A stretch of DNA of 8,034 nt, taken from Candidatus Cloacimonadota bacterium. Its GTDB lineage: Bacteria > Cloacimonadota > Cloacimonadia > Cloacimonadales > Cloacimonadaceae. Shown here piece by piece: positions 5,929 to 8,034 of this stretch. The position numbers and the translations under genes are program-made. The notes below the pieces were generated by a model, which saw nothing but the letters and a program-made list of their open reading frames with translations, was not told the origin of the DNA and did no database searches. The stretch is taken from contig JALNWR010000114.1 of assembly GCA_023230795.1 (NCBI GenBank), positions 1 through 8,034 of the forward strand, given 5' to 3'. How positions within the stretch are numbered: position 1 is the first letter of the stretch; each line of letters opens with the position of its first letter.

Positions 5929-6734
5929 TCCAGGGAAATCCTTGCGATGCGATTTTGTTTTAACAGGGGCACGATGAGCTCATTTGCGGGCAGGTGATAA
6001 TAGATATCGGCGGCGCCTTCATAGCCTTTCAGATCGGTGATAAACTTATTTTGTGCCTGAGGTATTTGAACAATCATACTTTCGGCCCAGGAGCTGAAGT
6101 AGATGCGTCCCAGATCATCGATAGCGATTCCATCCAGCTGCGAGTAGATGGTATCTTTGAAGATGCTTACTTCCTTGCTGCGGACGTCTATGCTGAGGAT
6201 GGGGGAGTGGGTGCTATTGTTTACCACAAACATCTGCCAGCGGGGGCGATCGTAAACTATACCATTGGGCTTGTCCAATAAAGGGCTGGTTATCTTTTCC
6301 TGGGTTTTGGTGGCGGGATCATATACAAAGACGCAATTTTCGATGGTATCTGTAATGTATAGCAGTCCATGCTCGGTGATGGAGATATCGTTCAGGCCGA
6401 CTGCTCCCTGGATAGGATAGCTATCTATGATGCTGGCCTGGGCTACATCGACTACCTGAATCTGAGAGGGCTCTGTAACGTAGAGTTTCCCATCACGCAA
6501 AAAGATGCCTTTGGGATTTTGGAAAGTCCGCGGCATATACTCACTTAGATTGCCATCATCGTCCATTGCGACTATGCTGCCGCTGCCCACGTTTGAGATC
6601 AAGAATCTCTCTCCTACGGGGTCGTAACTTACACTTTCAGGCTTATCGAGACGGATGCCGGTACGATTTAAAGCCAAGAACAACAATGCTGCCACAATGA
6701 TCATGGCCACTATAATGAGGATAACTTTCTTCAT
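5925..6734 (-). CDS. Membrane-anchored six-bladed beta-propeller protein (SMP-30/NHL-like)
   Basis: This 269-residue protein begins with KK and a hydrophobic helix (about 4-22), then a probably periplasmic domain. Six similar units recur about every 41-44 residues: KPESVSYDPVGERFLISN (31-48), NPKGIFLRDGKLYVTE (73-88), GLNDISITEHGLLYITD (113-129), KPNGIVYDRPRWQMFVVN (155-172), QLDGIAIDDLGRIYFSS (199-215) and GAADIYYHLPANELIVPL (240-257). This is the pattern of a six-bladed propeller of the SMP-30/gluconolactonase or NHL type. Family members bind metals, sugars or lactones, or act as scaffolds; no specific activity can be assigned. I chose the ATG at 6734, 1 nt after the cysS stop, because AGGA lies 6 nt before it and the signal-anchor follows at once. 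A start at 6773 would add 13 residues without benefit. It probably shares a transcript with cysS and the kinase-like gene. Confidence 0.8.
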   Translation of the reverse strand: MKKVILIIVAMIIVAALLFLALNRTGIRLDKPESVSYDPVGERFLISNVGSGSIVAMDDDGNLSEYMPRTFQNPKGIFLRDGKLYVTEPSQIQVVDVAQASIIDSYPIQGAVGLNDISITEHGLLYITDTIENCVFVYDPATKTQEKITSPLLDKPNGIVYDRPRWQMFVVNNSTHSPILSIDVRSKEVSIFKDTIYSQLDGIAIDDLGRIYFSSWAESMIVQIPQAQNKFITDLKGYEGAADIYYHLPANELIVPLLKQNRIARISLD

Positions 6735-6735
6735 C

Positions 6736-8034
6736 TTAATTCCTTTGGTCCCAGCTACTGCCGGAGGGTCCATCTTTTATTTCTATTCCCAGAGATTTAA
6801 GGTCGTCGCGGATTTGATCGGACAGTGCCCAGTTTTTATCTGCTCTGGCCTGGGTTCTGTACTTCAGCATCAGCTCGATCAAGTCTTTGGACAAATCCGG
6901 CATCTGACTGGATAGCCGCTGTTCAGGATGCTGGAAAAAGCCCAGCACCTTCCCCAGTTTCAGAAGCATACGGGCTGCATCCTGGCGGTTTTCTACGCTA
7001 AATTTGCTGTTTTTTGCCAGGCGCGCCAGATCAAAGAGTATGGCGATGGCGCGGGCGGTATTAAAGTCATCGTTCATACAAGCGCGAAAATCCTGTTCAA
7101 GACGCAGACATTCTGCACAGCTGATCTCTTCTACATTCAGGTTATCCAGATCAGATGCCTGTATGGCTTTGTAAAAATTATCCACAGCTTTATCGCTTTC
7201 AATAATCAGTTCACGGGTAAAATCTATGGGTGAACGGTAGTGTTTGGAAAGAAAGAAAAAGCGAATGGCCTCGGCATCGTATTCTTTGAGGATATCGCGG
7301 GCAGTAAAGAAGTTTTTCAGGCTCTTGCTCATCTTTTCGCCATCGATATTTAGAAAGCCATTGTGCATCCAATAGCGTGCCAAAGGTTTGCCGGTCAGAG
7401 CCATAGCCTGGGCATTTTCGTTCTCATGATGCGGAAATACCAGGTCAATACCACCACCATGAATGTCAAAGTTATCGCCCAGAAAGCTCTGACTCATGAC
7501 CACGCATTCTGTGTGCCAGCCGGGGCGTCCTTCTCCCCAGGGGCTAGGCCAGAAAGGCTCTTTGGGCTTGCTCTTTTTCCAGAGGGTAAAGTCTGCCGGA
7601 TGGTGTTTGCTCACGTTTTCGGCTACTCTGGCTCCGGTCTTCTGTTCGTCGATCTTTTTACCGGAAAGAAGACCATATTCAGGCAGGGAAGTGGTATCGA
7701 AATAGACATCACCATCCACCTCATAAGCATGCTCGGTATCCACCAGTTTTTTGATCAAAGCGATGATCTGCGGCATTACCTGGGTGGCTCGGGGCTGATG
7801 CGTAGGAGGGGCTATGCCAAGGCGGGCACAGTCTTCCAAAAAGGCCTTGGTATACTTCTCGGCGATTCTTTGAAAATCCTGGTCTTCTGCCTGGGCTTGC
7901 TCGATGATCTTGTCGTCTATATCGGTGATATTTTGCACGTATGTCACTTCATAGCCCAGATACTCAAAGTACCGGCGCACTACATCAAAAAAGAGGAAGG
8001 CACGAGCGTTTCCAATGTGAAAGTAATTATATAC
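6736..8034 (-). CDS. cysS: Cysteinyl-tRNA synthetase, N-terminus beyond window
   Basis: Class I aminoacyl-tRNA synthetase that charges tRNA-Cys with cysteine in the cytoplasm. The frame is open to the window edge, giving 432 residues. Visible residue 1 is the Val after the family's CGxT motif, so about 30 N-terminal residues, including the first zinc-ligand Cys, lie outside. HIGN (6-9) is the ATP-binding signature and NITDIDDKII (35-44) is diagnostic of CysRS. GWHTEC (172-177), HGGGIDL (192-198) and PHHENE (201-206) supply the remaining zinc and cysteine-binding residues, and KMSKS (234-238) completes the active site. The C-terminal DALR and anticodon-binding regions end normally (GSSWDQRN). 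No defect is seen. The propeller gene starts 1 nt after its stop and uses a ribosome-binding site inside the cysS end, indicating cotranscription. Confidence 0.98.
   Translation of the reverse strand, partial: VYNYFHIGNARAFLFFDVVRRYFEYLGYEVTYVQNITDIDDKIIEQAQAEDQDFQRIAEKYTKAFLEDCARLGIAPPTHQPRATQVMPQIIALIKKLVDTEHAYEVDGDVYFDTTSLPEYGLLSGKKIDEQKTGARVAENVSKHHPADFTLWKKSKPKEPFWPSPWGEGRPGWHTECVVMSQSFLGDNFDIHGGGIDLVFPHHENENAQAMALTGKPLARYWMHNGFLNIDGEKMSKSLKNFFTARDILKEYDAEAIRFFFLSKHYRSPIDFTRELIIESDKAVDNFYKAIQASDLDNLNVEEISCAECLRLEQDFRACMNDDFNTARAIAILFDLARLAKNSKFSVENRQDAARMLLKLGKVLGFFQHPEQRLSSQMPDLSKDLIELMLKYRTQARADKNWALSDQIRDDLKSLGIEIKDGPSGSSWDQRN

Noticed and set aside
6735..6773. Upstream ATG start for the propeller gene, adding 13 residues
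   Set aside because: It would overlap the cysS end and place a proline-containing hydrophilic segment before the signal-anchor. The ATG at 6734 has a well-spaced AGGA and gives a standard KK-hydrophobic N-terminus.
7978..7980. GTG as the true start of cysS
   Set aside because: The frame continues upstream to the window edge and encodes the HIGN active-site motif, so the gene starts outside the window.

Overview
The window looks like bacterial chromosome carrying two gene blocks that converge near position 2660. Family resemblance and general sequence texture suggest an anaerobic, Gram-negative-type lineage, possibly Cloacimonadota. That is a hunch, because there is no rRNA or other strong taxonomic marker, and the only universal housekeeping gene (cysS) is incomplete.

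Layout. Positions 1-468 contain no gene. They hold a 54-bp direct tandem repeat (three full copies and a 6-bp stub, 7-174), then AT-rich DNA with several inverted repeats and a perfect TTGACA box (337-342). Two plus-strand genes follow, 15 bp apart: a membrane family-2 glycosyltransferase (469-1620) and an NAD-dependent sugar epimerase/dehydratase-type extended SDR (1636-2631). They probably make a nucleotide sugar and transfer it onto a surface glycan or lipid. A GC-rich hairpin (2650-2680) separates them from the convergent minus-strand block.

The minus strand, read from the right edge, begins with cysS (cysteinyl-tRNA synthetase, N-terminus cut off by the window). One nucleotide after its stop starts a membrane-anchored six-bladed beta-propeller protein. 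A TTGA overlap then links this to a small protein-kinase-fold phosphotransferase. These three look like one transcript. After a 195-bp gap comes a metal-resistance operon: an ArsR/SmtB-family repressor whose stop overlaps (ATGA) the start of a P1B-2 type Zn/Cd/Pb-exporting ATPase. A perfect -35 box, a -10-like box and a near-palindromic ArsR-type operator sit directly upstream of the repressor, as expected for autoregulated, metal-induced expression.

I see no clearly new defence or mobile system. The items most worth a second look are the 54-bp tandem array, the pair of palindromes bracketing the TTGACA box, the mixed metal-site signature of the ArsR repressor, and the uncharacterised propeller plus minimal-kinase pair behind cysS.
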